NCBI GenBank assembly: GCA_035235625.1
Contig: CP141148.1
Location: 38,007,057-38,071,056, forward strand
Length of the DNA stretch: 64,000 nucleotides
Direction: 5' to 3'
Source: Saururus chinensis
Taxonomy: Eukaryota > Streptophyta > Magnoliopsida > Piperales > Saururaceae
Positions 46,801 through 59,122 of the stretch are shown here, in pieces. The notes below the pieces were generated by a model. The model saw only the letters and a list, made by a program, of their open reading frames with translations, was not told where the DNA came from and did not search any database. Position 1 is the first letter of the stretch; each line of letters starts with the position of its first letter. The position numbers and the translations under genes are program-made.

Positions 46801-48200
46801 GGGCTGCTGAGTATGCACCAACGTAGTCTTCGTAGTACGCCCTGACATCAATTTGGCCCGGACGACGAGGTAGGAGACCTTGAACCTTAGAAATTCACTC
46901 TAGTGTGCTTTTTTGATAGAATGCATGCTGGGACTAAGGTGTTTATTGCATAATGTTTAGATGTACATTAATACGGAGGATGTCAAGTGCAAAGGTTAAT
47001 TATAGTGGCCTTGTGCATGTACATTAAAATTATTTGTGTTTTGGTTAGTTGATTAGTTGGACGTTTACATTATGACTTATTCTTGATTTGGATAGATGGA
47101 TGAGCATAAGACCTATGTAATTAATTATATTTCTTGCTAAATGCATGAGTGGTCATTATGCTTACGTAAGAATTATGTTTTCATGCTATAAAGGCTATAA
47201 AGCATGTTGTAAGATGTATGGGTGGTGTATAGTTCAAAACTATGAGTAGTTATACATGTGTAGATGATGTACGTATGTTTGATAAGTGACGATCAGTTTC
47301 GACTAATTTGAATTTTTGAAAAGTGAGGCAGAGACTTCAAGATTTAGTAAATAGGCAGATTAGGGTCTGGAGCTTAGATGTAAGCTAGTAAAGGTACAAT
47401 CATAATGGTACCTGCATAACGTATAAACTATAAACTTCAACATAATTAAAGTATGTAGGTTGATAATAAGAGTGAGTCCTTAGCTAGATTGACGGATTTA
47501 ATTCCGTATTGGTTGACAACTGACGGATGGTCAGTTTCATCTGTAAGATTAACGTTGTAAGATTAATGTAGTTCATACCTTTGAGGTGATGTATGTGTAA
47601 GTTAGGATTTTTGATGCTCTATTGAGAGCACCGTAAGTTTCGCGCCCAAGAGTGGCATTGTAAGTTTTCTGCCCAAGAGTGGCTTTGTAAGTTTTCCTGC
47701 CTTGATAGGCATTTTTAGGCCTTTACTGGCCCTGTATGGCCCCAGAGAGTGGGCATTTGCGCGCTCAGGTAAGTAGTATCATTGATCTACTCTTACCTGT
47801 TTGATCTTGTGCCCCATGAGCACCGGTGTACTTTGCCTTCGAATTTTTTTTTACGCGTAGGATTCTCCCCAAAGGTCAAGGTGATGCCCTAGCGGCATTC
47901 ATTCCTTTCGACATTAGAGCTAATTGAGATTTAATTAGTTCTAATTGTCGAGTGTAAGTGTAGGATAACAAACGTAAGATTGTAAGTGTAAGTAGTATGT
48001 ATGTGAGAATAAGAGTTTGATAGGTTGTGTTTTGTTATAAGTAAGGTGAAAAGAAAAATTTGTAAGTTTAGAATGCTCAGAGGAATTGTAGCACTTTGAT
48101 TGAGATTATATTTATCTTCTCCTGGTTCATGGTTTGCTATTGTCTTACAGAGCAGCTTTGGTGTGAACTTTTATGGTTCACTGATTTTGATTCTCCTATT

Positions 48201-48216
48201 GGGTATGAAAATACTC
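48201..48216. repeat. Conserved palindrome in E3, one mismatch
   Basis: GGGTATGAAAATACTC, the E3 version of the dyad present in all four E elements. It lies about 560 bases before the right end. Confidence 0.75.
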
Positions 48217-48774
48217 ATGTTCTTTTTCTCTAATCCTCAGGCACTCCAGGGACTTCCGTGGGGCCTAGCTCGAGAGCTGCTTAGCATTTGAGGATACTCT
48301 TTTTGGATTGCAGGTCAATTTTTGATTCTATAGTTCCTTGATTAATTTATGCCACGATCTGTTATAAATAAAATTTGAAGTACATGTATTAAGTGAGATG
48401 AGAGCTTTCACATGTATTATTTTGGACTTGTATATGGACTGTCTTATTACGTTTGACTGTTATGGAACTTGTACCCATCTACGCCTGGGGAAAATATATT
48501 GAAAGCCCATGGCCATGGCAATTTTGTCTTTTGTTCGTTATTCATGCCGGGGGATGAATGAACTACGAGCTTTGAATGTTTTATCATTGTTATATCTCTG
48601 TTTTGAGTTGAAAAGAAAGTGTTGAGATGGATTTGATACAAATGAATGAGAATTATAAAAAATATTTTTCACAGGTTTTGTATTTTCGTCAATTTTCACC
48701 AATTTACAGTCGTTATATTGCATAATTTTTATTTAAATTTCATAAAAATTATTTTGAAAACCCCGGGCGTGACA

Positions 48775-49307
48775 GTGACGTACCCACATAAACCAGAATT
48801 GAAGGAGTCATGAGAGATGAGGATATGAGTGGGACCCACATGAGTCCATAGAGAGTAGGACTTGGTCAAGTCCTATTCTAAATGGATGTGGGTAGTTATA
48901 AAAGCAAAAGGAGGAACAGATTGAAGTGAAATTTTTAAAGGCTTGGTCATTTCTTTCTCTCTGATGTAAAAACATAAAGAAAAGGAAGAAGAGTCAACCT
49001 CCTTCTCTTGGTATGGCCAGCCACAATCGTCCATCTCTTAGTTTTACTTAATACTTGAAATAAAGAATAGGTCGTGCTTGATTAAGGTAATTGGGCAGGT
49101 CCTTGAAGTTCAACCCCTAAAGGTCAGTAGTTCTTAATTCATGCTTTAATTAATGTTAATTTTAAAGTTATTTGAATTTGATCTACTGCTTATATGTATG
49201 TTTTGTTGTAAATGCATGTAAATTGCTTAAGAGGGACATAAATGTTGAATTTTTTCCACATCCACAAGCCGGACTCACTACCAAGCTTCTGCTGCTGCCA
49301 TCTAACA
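48775..49307 (+). repeat. Main part of the copia 5' LTR
   Basis: It begins with the GTGAC duplication next to E3 and then matches 61380-62117 closely, including CATAAACCAGAATTGA and AGCTTCTGCTGCTGCCA. Relative to the 3' LTR, about 200 bases (61640-61865 there) are missing near 49040-49055. Confidence 0.9.
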
Positions 49308-49980
49308 GTGGTATCGAAGCTCTACTTCATGGATTGGGTCTTAAAATATACCTTTTTGTCCCTTGCCACCCCTAGGTAGGTTGCGGCTAGGGTTTGCTAT
49401 ATCTCCCTCATCAAGATAATAATTGAAATTCTGTTTGAATAGGATTTTTAATTTGGCTAAAGTAGGCCTCTACCAAATTTGGGCTCAATCTGATCTCCAG
49501 AAGTGTTCCAAATGCACTCCCCAAGATTAGGGGTATTTCGATCAATTTGGAACAAATTAGCCCAAATCCGAATTGAATTTTTTTAGCATTTCTCCTGGGT
49601 TCTTTAGGACCCTAATTGGCTAGAACTTTGATTTGGTGAATTAAAATTATAGATTTATTATATGATTAGAATTTGCCCTAAAAGAGACTTGTTTTATAAA
49701 ACTTTATTTCAAGGGCATTGTAGTAATTTCACCATGTTGGATTCAATTGTTGGAGCTTATTGATTTACTGTTTAGAAGTGTTTAAATACCTAATCTCATG
49801 TGTGAAGTAATTGATGTGTAATATAAACTGCACAATTGTTGTAAGTGTTTGTTTGTACATAACTAGCCCAAGGGCAGTTTAATAACTTCACACACTTCAC
49901 ATTTTTGTTTTATGGACATAAGTATATATTATCTTTATTTATAAAGTTTACTCATTTTTATTGCTTATTTAGCATAGTAA

Positions 49981-50038
<58 letters not shown>

Positions 50039-50232
50039 ATTGATTGAATGATTGAGTGAATTATTGCTATAGATAACCCTATATAAGGGTAAAATAATAA
50101 ATCCACTCTATTTGCACCCACGTACACCAAAATTATTGGAGAGTGAACTTGCTTGCTTATGAGATTAATGAGAGTCTTACTCCTTTTATATTCATCTGAA
50201 TTAATGAGCAATATTATTTATTTGCCTACTTA
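49308..50232 (+). other. Copia untranslated leader with primer-binding site and (TA)n
   Basis: TGGTATCGAAGC directly after the LTR resembles the initiator-Met tRNA primer-binding site of plant copia elements. A long (AT)n run of about 27 units lies at 49985-50036. No gene precedes gag. Confidence 0.75.
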
Positions 50233-51110
50233 TTGCCTTGTTTTAACTCTATAATTGTAGACACTTTTTTTTGTACCGTGGCATCCCATATAGTTGTTAG
50301 TGAGCTGAGTAAAATTGAAAAGCTCAATTCCACCAACTATCTCACATGGAAGAGGAGTAACCTGACCCATGTCTTGGACCAATGTGTGAACCCGCTTACA
50401 GACTCCTCTACTCATGCTCAAAAGATGGCTTATGAAAAGTTTAAGGAGGAAGATGTCAAGCCAAGGACTACCATCCTTAAAATCATGGAGCCTAACATTG
50501 AAATGTTATTTGAAAAGCATAAGAATGTGAAGGAAATGATGGAGGCATTAACCAAGCGGCATGGAGAGCACATAGAGGCTCATATCAAGATGTTTCAGAC
50601 ATGTTATCAGAATGGTTGCATGAAGGAATAAGATATTGTGCTTGAGCACATTAACTCCATGTCCATCATTGCAAGTGATCCAAAGATTCCTGAGAACCCC
50701 GTAAATGAGGGGATCCAAGTTTCAACTATTCTGAATAGCCTCCATTAGTCTTGTGAGAGTGTGGTTGTTGCATTGAACATCTCTGATAAGAAACTATTGG
50801 ATGACCTCACTGTTAAGCTTGGCTTGGAGCAGGAAAGGAGGAACCATGTGAGTGCTTTGAGTGAATCTGCCAACCTTGCCTAGTAGGGTGGCTCTTAGAG
50901 GGGGTGGAGGAGGTGGTGGTCAAGGTCAAAGGAAGAAGAACTTCAAGAGAAGAGGCAAAAAAACCCCAAGGTGGTGGAAAGAGTAACAATGACGACAAAC
51001 CCAAAGGGGTTTGTTTTAAATGTGGCCAGATGGGTCACTTTAAGAACAACTACCCTAATAGGATTAGGAGCTAGAAGCAAGGCAAATTAGAAAGTGAAAG
51101 ATATAGTTTG
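50233..51110 (+). pseudogene. Copia gag remnant
   Basis: KLNSTNYLTWKRSNLTHVLD and FEKHKNVKEMMEALTKRHGE are typical of the plant copia gag (UBN2) domain. A zinc knuckle follows near 51012 with the C-x2-C-x4-H pattern (CFKCGQMGHFKNN), but the last Cys is replaced by Tyr. In-frame stops occur after 50631 and again near 50745 and 50881. Confidence 0.85.
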
Positions 51111-51119
51111 CATGATCTC

Positions 51120-51713
51120 AGGGGTTATAATAGATAACTCCAATGAGAAGAGCTGGTGGCTGGATTCTATAGCCACTGAACATGTGGCTATGAATAGGGG
51201 TGACAGGATGACTAATTTATCTCAAGGGTAGCACAAGATCTACATGGGGAACAATACAATTTATGATGTGACTGCTACAGGCACCTACATGATCCTTCTT
51301 CCTCAGGGGATGAACTTAGTGCTAACATATGTCCTCTTTGCCCCTATCATTAGGAGGAATCTTATCTCAATTCCCCCCTCACTAACAAGGGGTTTGAGAC
51401 TAGGTTTAAGGGGTCAAAGACAACAATTTGCAATAATAATAAGATTTTATTTAATGCTTCTTTTTGTGATGGTTTATTTAAGTTAGATGTAACATATGAA
51501 TCTTCTATTAATGCAATAGCTAAGTTTGATTATGCGGTGTGTTTGTCTGATGTTGATTCTTTAATGTGACGCTTAAGGCTTTGTCATGTTCATGTTAACA
51601 AACTACACAGAATATCCAATATTGGACTTCTCCCTAAGTTATCTAGGGATATGCATGTGTGTAAAGATTGCTTGACAGACAAAATGAGTAAACAACCATT
51701 CCCAAAAGGTAAG
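51120..51713 (+). pseudogene. Copia protease and integrase zinc-binding region, decayed
   Basis: WWLDSIATEHV corresponds to the protease active-site motif (normally LDSGA), with Gly changed to Ile. Further on, LRLCHVHVNKLHRISNIGLL and CKDCLTDKMSKQPFPKG match the integrase zinc-binding region (HxxxH...CxxC). The reading is broken by stops and by E4 at 51714. Confidence 0.8.
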
Positions 51714-53773
51714 TATAGCGCCCCGACTTTTTAAATTAAATTAAAGGTCGGAGTGCCGCCAATTCGTAGTTAAAGGCAGGCCAAGATCAACCATGCACAG
51801 AAGAGTAACTATTCATTAATTTAGGTAATTACAAATACTTTACAAAATAAGGCCTATCGTGCCTTAACAAAATCAAAGTTGCACACATCCAAAATTAATA
51901 CATAACAAGAGAACATGATAAGGTAAATTCAAAATGTAGATCTTTCGAAACTCTATGGGCACTCTGCATTGACATCATCTTCATCAATCGAATCTTCAAT
52001 GTCTAGGGGGGTGAGTATAATTATACTCAGTAGATGGAATTAAATTCTATTAGCATGCTAAAACATAAAGCATAAATAAATATATCATAATCATTTATAC
52101 TCAAAAGTCGACTCACACTTCTTATACTGATAAAATAGTTCTTCACAAAATCCGATAAATTTGGATAAATCATTCATAAGCAGAATATGATAAAAAGTTT
52201 AGAATCAGATAATTTATCATTTACAGAATCCGATAAATAATTAAAAATGGATAAAACGTCATTCACAGAATGTCATCGATACCGGATGACATATACCCGT
52301 GCTCGTGGGGCAACAAAATCAGAATGAAGAAGATCTTCCCATGATATCCAACTTCATAGGCGCGCCATATGCCATAATAGGCGGTACCTAGGAGTCATAA
52401 CTTTGATAGCTTTTGGGCTTTATACCAAATAGCTACCATTCAAAATCGGTCGCAGTTTTTGGGCTTTATACCAAGTAACTACCCTTTAAATCCGATCATA
52501 ATCATTCGTAAATGTAATTCAAATAATAATAATAATCATAAAATACGTACCACGATAAAATCCATCTTAGAGGTGTACGATACACTATTATCTTAGCGAT
52601 TGTCCGAACTCTAATAAATATCATCATTTTCAAAATAACATTTATTATAAGAGACAAATAAATCACGGAATAAAACGCTTAGTCATAACACGAAATTAGA
52701 AGTTAAAGCCACCTACACTTCGTTCCAGAATAATGGTCGGCAGTTGGATCCTTGTCACATTTGTGGGTTTAGGAGTGGCGGGCGGAACCTCCCCTTGTGC
52801 TAAGATAGTCTCCTTGTCTGGCTCAAGTGAGGTGGGCAGTTACTCCCCTATCGATGGGACAATCTTCGCTTTAGGCTCGAGAGTGTCAGACATGGCCTCC
52901 TCTTGCCCCGGGTTGTTCCCACCTTTTAGGGAGGCTAACTCAGAAGATGGACCCTCTCATGATGTCGGGCACCCTTGAATTAGGTAGGAACGATTTTTAA
53001 ATTGGCAAAAACGGACGAGGGATGGTGAAGGAACACACGTTTAAAACCTAAAAACGTGTGTTACAACAAAGGAAATGAGGGGAGGAAAGAATGGGGTGAG
53101 TTACACCCTCCCCTTATATAGGCTGAGAGGCTTTCCAGACGTGTGACACATGTCGTGCATCTGGTGGTTGCAGGAGCCGGAATGGCTCCTACAAACCAAG
53201 TCAAACTAGCCACAGAGTAGCCTTCGGCTAGTAAGAGTAGCCTGTGGCTAGTAAGACTAGCCTACTGCGGCAAGCTATGCCTGCCAAAGCTAAAAGACTA
53301 CTACCCATTGCGGCAGTTCAGCTTCTCCTGCCACAATGCGACAAGGTGATGATTGACATAGTGTGTCAGCTCTCGTTGACACAAATATTATTTTTTAAAA
53401 TTTTCGCTTTAAGTTTTTAAACAAAAATTAAAACTTCAAGTGGACATATCTTTTTATGCTGAGCTTGGAATAAAGTATTCTTAGTACCATTGAACTTGTA
53501 TCGATGAGCCCTACGAAACAAGACCACACAAGAGCATGTTTTCTTGTTAATTAAAAGTGGGTCCCACCCATGACACGCTTCCCGGTGTCCATTTAATACG
53601 TTCTTGGGCTTAATACTTTCGTATCTATGAGCCTTATAAAATATCTTAAGGCTCCTCCAAACGAATCAAGCTATAAATAGTCCAATTTTAAGTAAAATTA
53701 TTATTGGGCCTTAAAACTCGTTAATGGGCCAAATCGATCGAATTTCAAAACATTGAAATTCTGGGGCGTTACA
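51714..53773 (-). mobile_element. E4: non-coding TG...CA-type element in copia integrase
   Basis: The left end reads TATAGCGCCCCGAC. The right end, read on the minus strand, is TGTAACGCCCCAGAATTTC. It is flanked by a perfect GTAAG duplication (51709-51713 and 53774-53778), and the copia integrase frame resumes directly after it. The conserved palindrome at 52013-52028 places E4 in minus orientation relative to E2. Its length is 2,060 bp. The first base pair of the left end has drifted from the TG rule. No coding frame is supported. A solo LTR is the best reading. Confidence 0.8.
52013..52028. repeat. Perfect 16-bp palindrome in E4
   Basis: GAGTATAATTATACTC, fully self-complementary, followed by AGTAGAT. 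It is the E4 version of the dyad shared by E1-E4. Confidence 0.9.
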
Positions 53774-53778
53774 GTAAG

Positions 53779-54634
53779 TGTGTCACAAACCTTTTAGAGA
53801 TCGTTTACTCATACATATATGGGCCTATGAATGTACAAACCCATAGAGGGATGATGTACTTCATTACATTCATATATGATTACTCTATGTTTGGTTATAT
53901 GTACCTCCTAAAGGGGAAGTTTGAAGTCTTTGAGAAATTCAAAGAATTCAAGGCTGAAGTAGAGACTCAATTGTGTCGGTTAATTAAACTCTTAAGAATG
54001 GACAGGGGTGAAGAATACACCTTTGATGAGTTTAAGAACTATTTCACAACGTAGGAATAGTACACCAATAGACCCTGCCCTATACTCCTCAACAAAATAG
54101 AGTTGCTGAAAGAAGAAACCGAACCCTCCTAGATATGGTTAGATCAATGTTAAACCACTCAGAACTAGGAACACACTTTTGGGCCGAGGCATTAGACACC
54201 GCTCTGTATGTACTTAACTTTGTACCCTCTAAGGTTGTCAATAGGACACCTTATAAGTTATGAATAGGTAGATGTCCAGACTTAGGTAATCTTAGAGTGT
54301 GGGGTTCTAAGACACATGTAAAATTGTTTGACTAACATAGAAGTAAACTAGACCCTAAAACAATAATGTGTAACTTTATAGGGTACAATTAACACTCTAA
54401 GGGGTACAAGTTTGTAGTGCACCACACTGATGGGATAGTGAGGGTCATTGAATCTAGGGATGTCTATTTCCTAGAAGAAGACTTGGACCCTAAAATTCTT
54501 AGTAAAATAGTAGAACTATTTAAAGTACAGAAAGAGCAAAACTCTACTACTTTTAGAGAGGTGGTTATATGATTTGAACTTAGGGGAGTGTCTGAACTTA
54601 GAGGCGGTACTTTTATGTTACGTTAGGAGATAAT
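53779..54634 (+). pseudogene. Copia integrase core and C-terminal part, decayed
   Basis: NVQTHRGMMYFITFIYDYSM, with YMYLLKGKFEVFEKFKEFK following, is the catalytic core with the DDE-type context. RMDRGEEYTFDEFKNYF and GVAERRNRTLLDMVRSML-like sequence follow. The C-terminal part contains LRVWGSK and several stops. It is interrupted at 54635 by E2. Confidence 0.85.
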
Positions 54635-54989
54635 TGTAATGTCCCTGAATTTTCTACGATTTTCTGTGATTTTCCTGCTATTTTTCTGGTCATTTTCGGC
54701 GAGAAAATGTGACGCTTCGGCGTATTCGTCTCTATATATTTTCCCCGTACTTATACCCGTAGAGTCGGGTGTGGGGCTTAGTCGCAGGCCACGGGCCTCG
54801 CTGCGCGCTTACGGCGCGAATTTTAGACTCACAACGTGTAACCATGTGGTACGCGTGTGATGGGGGCACGAATGGAAAAAAAAAAGAGAAACAAAATATA
54901 TATATAGTAAAAGGCTCGGGCTCGGCCGATCCAGAAAATTTTGGATGGAACAGTGCACCGCCCCCTCTCTCTGGTTCCCTCTGCCTAGC

Positions 54990-55900
54990 CGCCGCCGGCA
55001 GGCCGCAGGACGCCGGCACAGGCTCCGCCCCGGCCGTGCGATGGCAGGGGGGCCACTGCCCCGGCCACCCACGGTCGCGCCGCCTCTCCCCGGTTTGCTC
55101 TCTCTCCCCTCTGTTTTGATTTTCGGCCGCCGCCGCTGTGGGCCGGCAAGGGCCAACCGGCCGCCGTGAGCTTCGCCCTGGTCCGGCGACTATAGGCCGC
55201 CGCCCCTCCCGGTTCCAGGGGCCTCCGCCCCGCTACTCCCGTGATTTCCCCCTCTGCCCCTGTTTTTCGTCCCCCTTCTGTCGATCTCGCCGGATGGCTT
55301 CGGCCACCGTTGGACAGCCCGGCGGTGCTCAGTCAGAGTCGCCTTGGTCCGGCGACGATGATGGGCTACCCCTCCCGGCCCCAGGGGCCTCCGCTCCGCC
55401 GCCCCAGTTGATTTTCCTCCTGCTGCCCTATTTTTCGCCGGAGTACTGTTTTGGACGAATTGGTGGCCGCCGCCGGCGAGCCACGGCCGTCTTGATCTTG
55501 CTCCAGCCTTGCCTTGGTTCGGGGAAGGCTATGAACCACCCGGCCTTGCCCGGTTCCATCTCCTCTGCCATCCTCTACTCCGGCCGGTGCATTTTGCCCT
55601 TACTGTGATTCGATTTCTAGTGGGTTAGCGCCACCATCGTTGGCGGGTGTGGGCAGCCCAACTGTTGTGGGCTCCGCCCCGGCCTGGCGATGGCCAGGGA
55701 CGGCCCCACCCAGACCGATTCAGTCTCTGTCTCTCCCTTGCTCAATCCGGGCGTCCCCTATTTTTGGTATACGTCCGTTTCAGACGTGGTGACTGCCGCC
55801 ATTAGTCGGACGCCAGACTTGACCTAGAGGACCTTAGTTCGGCTCCGCCCTGGCCTAGTGATGCCAATGGGCCACCCCTCTGGGCCTTGTTCAGCCTTGC
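54990..55900. repeat. GC-rich degenerate tandem repeat in E2, about 170-bp period
   Basis: Recurring blocks CTCCGCCCCGGCC...GCGATGGC (near 55022, 55672 and 55846) and TGGTCCGGCGAC...CCTCCCGG...CAGGGGCCTCCGC (near 55180 and 55346) alternate at roughly 160-175 bases. The units are strongly diverged. The open frames across it follow the repeat and are not taken as genes. Confidence 0.6.
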
Positions 55901-56985
55901 GGCCCGTAGCCGCAGCTAGTTCTGCCTCACCGACATATTTGTCGTTGACCCTTCTTGCCCTTTTACGCCGTCAGTACCGGACGGCCTTCGGCAAGAATTG
56001 GTATGACTTACCGTGACTGAAGGTGGATGAGTTCACCTACTCAGGCCTTGGCCAGTGACGGCCTCGTGGCCTTTGCTCGACCCTGAACCTTCCCCCTGCC
56101 CTATGTCGTGCGTGATGCACAGCTGCCCGCACCATAGTGGTGGTTGTGGGTGTGATCGGCGATGTCGCCATTTCGATCGGCCACCACTTCCTGACCTTAG
56201 CCCTGTTGGCCTGATGTGGGCCTTGGGTCGCCACCGTCCAACCCATCTCCCCCTATAGTGGCACTATTTGGCCGCGTGTGCATGTGGCCATGCGTGCATT
56301 TTTGGGTTTAGGCGCCGTATTTGTGCCACCTGACCATCGGATGGCTTTGCCATCGAGTGGAGTTGACCACTAGAGTCCTCCTCCACCTCTCCACTGTCCT
56401 CGAGCGTTGCCCCACGCTATCTGCCCTTATGTGGGCCTTTGTTGACCAAAATCGTCGCCGTTGGGTGCTGTCCACAGCCGATTTCGACGTTTTGTAGCTG
56501 GCTGAGCACGTCTTAGCCACCGGCCGACCTTCTATGAGTACACATCGTGTTTCGGTCGCACTGCCACTTATGTTGGCACGACATTTCTCCCAGCCGCCCC
56601 TAGTGTGCCGCCGTGGTTTGTGGACTTTGTCGCTTTGACATCTGACACTCCATTTGGTCGTGAGTAGTTCCGACACTTCCTAAATCCTCGGGACATCAGC
56701 TCTCTCAGCTAGGCAATGGTTTTGACCGCCAACTCCGCCGCCGACGCTGCCACCGTTGTGTGCTCACCATCGAACGTCATGATTACGAGGCAGGGGAGCT
56801 TTGAACTCGTAAATTCATGATAGCATGCTTTGAATGAGTAGTAGCATGCTAGGATTGTATGATTCCATGCTTTGGATGTTATGTAACGATCTGATTGCAT
56901 GATATACGTGTAAGCAGGATTGTATGGTATGTTGAAATGCATATGACATGCATGTTGGTTGTAAGTACGTTGGATGTACGTATGT

Positions 56986-57240
56986 GCTAGTGATGGCTAG
57001 CGTGTTTGTTGGTAAGTTTCGTACGTTGATTGAGTATGTGCTAGTGATGGCTAGCGTGTATGTTTGACGTGTGTTATGCATGTGCTAGTGATGGCTAGCG
57101 TGCATGTTTGAAGTATGTATGAATGTGTGTGTATGTGCTAGTGATGGCTAGAGTGTATGTTTGACGTGTGTTATGCATGTGCTAGTGATGGCTAGCGTGC
57201 ATGTTTGACGTGTGTTATGCATGTGCTAATGATGGCTAGC
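56986..57240. repeat. GCTAGTGATGGCTAGC dyad repeats in E2
   Basis: Six units at 56986, 57040, 57084, 57137, 57181 and 57225, the inverse of the E1 units at 44589-44755. One copy has a changed second arm (GGCTAGAG) and one has GCTAAT in the first. Spacing is 44-54 bases. Confidence 0.9.
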
Positions 57241-58645
57241 GTGCATGTTCGTAAGTTACATATGTATGACCGTATGTGTATGTTATACGTATGTGGGAGA
57301 CATACGTATGTATGATGGCTTTTTGCCTATGGTATGGATATGTGTAAATGTATGTGGGCAGAGGTATGGGCGATGGACAGTAAGAGGTTGCAGAGGCTTT
57401 GTCTGAATTTGGATACGGTTGTGTAAGCGTATGACAGATGACAGAGGATAAGAGTATGACGGGCAAGGATTAGAATGGATCGGTTTAGGTTGGATTGTAT
57501 GTTGGGCGATTGTCAGATTGTAAGAGTGTTCATAATTGTACAAGCATAACGTACATTTTATGAAGTGAAAAGTAAGCATAATCAGTGAGGTATTAAGTAA
57601 GAGGGTGACAATTGGGTTTGGCTCTGAGGAGATTAGTATGATGACATTTGTGTACGATGTTTTGGCCATAAGGTAGATGGCAGAGATGTAAGACTGTAAG
57701 ATTTTGGTGTACGGTAAGTTTTGATCCTGATATGGACGAGGTAAGGAAGTGCACGCTCGACGAACTAGGGTTTCGATCAGGCTCAGCATCGGTTTGATCA
57801 GTCAAGGACTGTGAGTTTGTGTGGCATAATTATACTGCATAATGTACTTAATTTAAACTTGAATTATAAGCACAGCTAATGATAGCGTTGTGAGTTTGAG
57901 ACCTGAGGGTTTGACGGATTAAGTTCCGTGTTTGAGCTAGCCGATAATGAGTTGGCTAAGCATTTATCATGTCTTGCCATGGTGGTTATCCTGCGGGATG
58001 TTGTCTATGTGCTGTGTAGAGCACCGGACGTCTTTTGCTTTGTTGAGAGCGACGTATGTTTCCGATTCGGTCTGTGTGCTGTGTAAGCCCAGACGTTTGA
58101 TGCTCTGTTGAGAGCGTTGTATGATTCCGCCCAAGAGTGGCACTGTATGTTTCTGCCCAAGTGGCACTGTATGTTTTCTGCCCAAGAGTGGCAATGGCAC
58201 TATAAGACCCATTATGGTGGGCGATTCTATAGCACTATAAGACCCCTTATGTGTGGGCAATTGTATGACCCCTTATGTGTGGGTGTATGTTTGTGCGCTC
58301 AGGTAAGTAGTATCATGGACCTACTCTTACCTGTTTGATCCTGTGCCCCATGAGCACTGGTGTGCCTTACCTTCGGAAAAGTCCATGGCGTCTAGTCACT
58401 CCCCGGAGGTTAAGGTGATGCCCCTGTGGCATTCTTTTCCATCTCGACGCTAGAGCTGATTAGTTGTAATGAGCTTCAGCGGTCGATAGTATGCGTACGT
58501 CTGTACGATTATGAGTATGAGTATGAGTATGAGTACGACTGTAAGAGTATGTGTATGAGTACGATTGTAAGAGTAAGACTGTAAGAGTTTGAATCCGAGC
58601 AAGACTGTAAGTGTAAGTTTCTGAGTAAGACTGTAAGTGTAAGAT

Positions 58646-58815
58646 GTGCGAGTAAGGTCGCACTAGTAAGTATAAGATGTGCGAGTAAGGTCGCACGAGT
58701 AAGTGTAAGATGTGCGAGTAAGGTCGCACGAGTAAGTGTAAGCTGTACGAGTAAGGTCGTACAGGTATGTGTAAGCTGTATGAGTGAGCATATGATTGTA
58801 CGAGTAAGGTCGTAT
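58646..58815. repeat. Hairpin-forming repeats in E2, 33-bp period
   Basis: Five dyads with a constant loop GTAAGG. GTGCGAGTAAGGTCGCAC lies at 58646, 58679 and 58712. GTACGAGTAAGGTCGTAC lies at 58745. A copy ending GTAT lies at 58798. The first four are exactly 33 bases apart. It is the inverse counterpart of 42988-43124 in E1. Confidence 0.9.
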
Positions 58816-59122
58816 AAGTATGCGTATATTGTATGAGTATGCGTACGATGGTACGAGTAAGTTTGTAAGACCCTGGATAAGGGTGTTGTGTATGTTTTGT
58901 TTGAGGGTACGATTTTAGCACGATAGTGCTTTTAGTATGTTTTTGGCACGATGGTGCATTTGGTATGACTTTGGCACGATGGTGCAATTTGGTATGTTTG
59001 TATGTGCATGAGCATGATATAGATATGCTTGAGTGCTTCATGTTTGAGTTGCATGAACGCATGTATTTATGAACTTATTGAGTTCACCGTTTGGGATTTC
59101 CCCTACTGGGTATTTTCTTACT

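Larger units (their letters stand above)
41508..48774 (+). mobile_element. E3: non-coding TG...CA element inserted in the copia 5' LTR
   Basis: It starts TGTAATAACCTCGAC and ends CCCCGGGCGTGACA. It is flanked by a perfect GTGAC duplication (41503-41507 and 48775-48779). It contains E1 from 42175. Its right part (about 47600-48774) is a diverged plus-strand relative of E2 58090-59656, sharing GCGCTCAGGTAAGTAGTATC, CTACTCTTACCTGTTTGATC and the palindrome at 48201. No coding frame is supported. It is best explained as a solo LTR, probably of a gypsy-type element; this is inferred from the TG...CA ends and the 5-bp duplication. Confidence 0.75.

Noticed and set aside
49985..50036. The (AT)n run as a possible functional element
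   Set aside because: An ordinary microsatellite in the untranslated leader of a dead copia.
54732..55608. Pro/Arg/Gly-rich frames in the GC-rich part of E2
   Set aside because: They follow the degenerate tandem repeat, occur on both strands in several frames and lack any domain.
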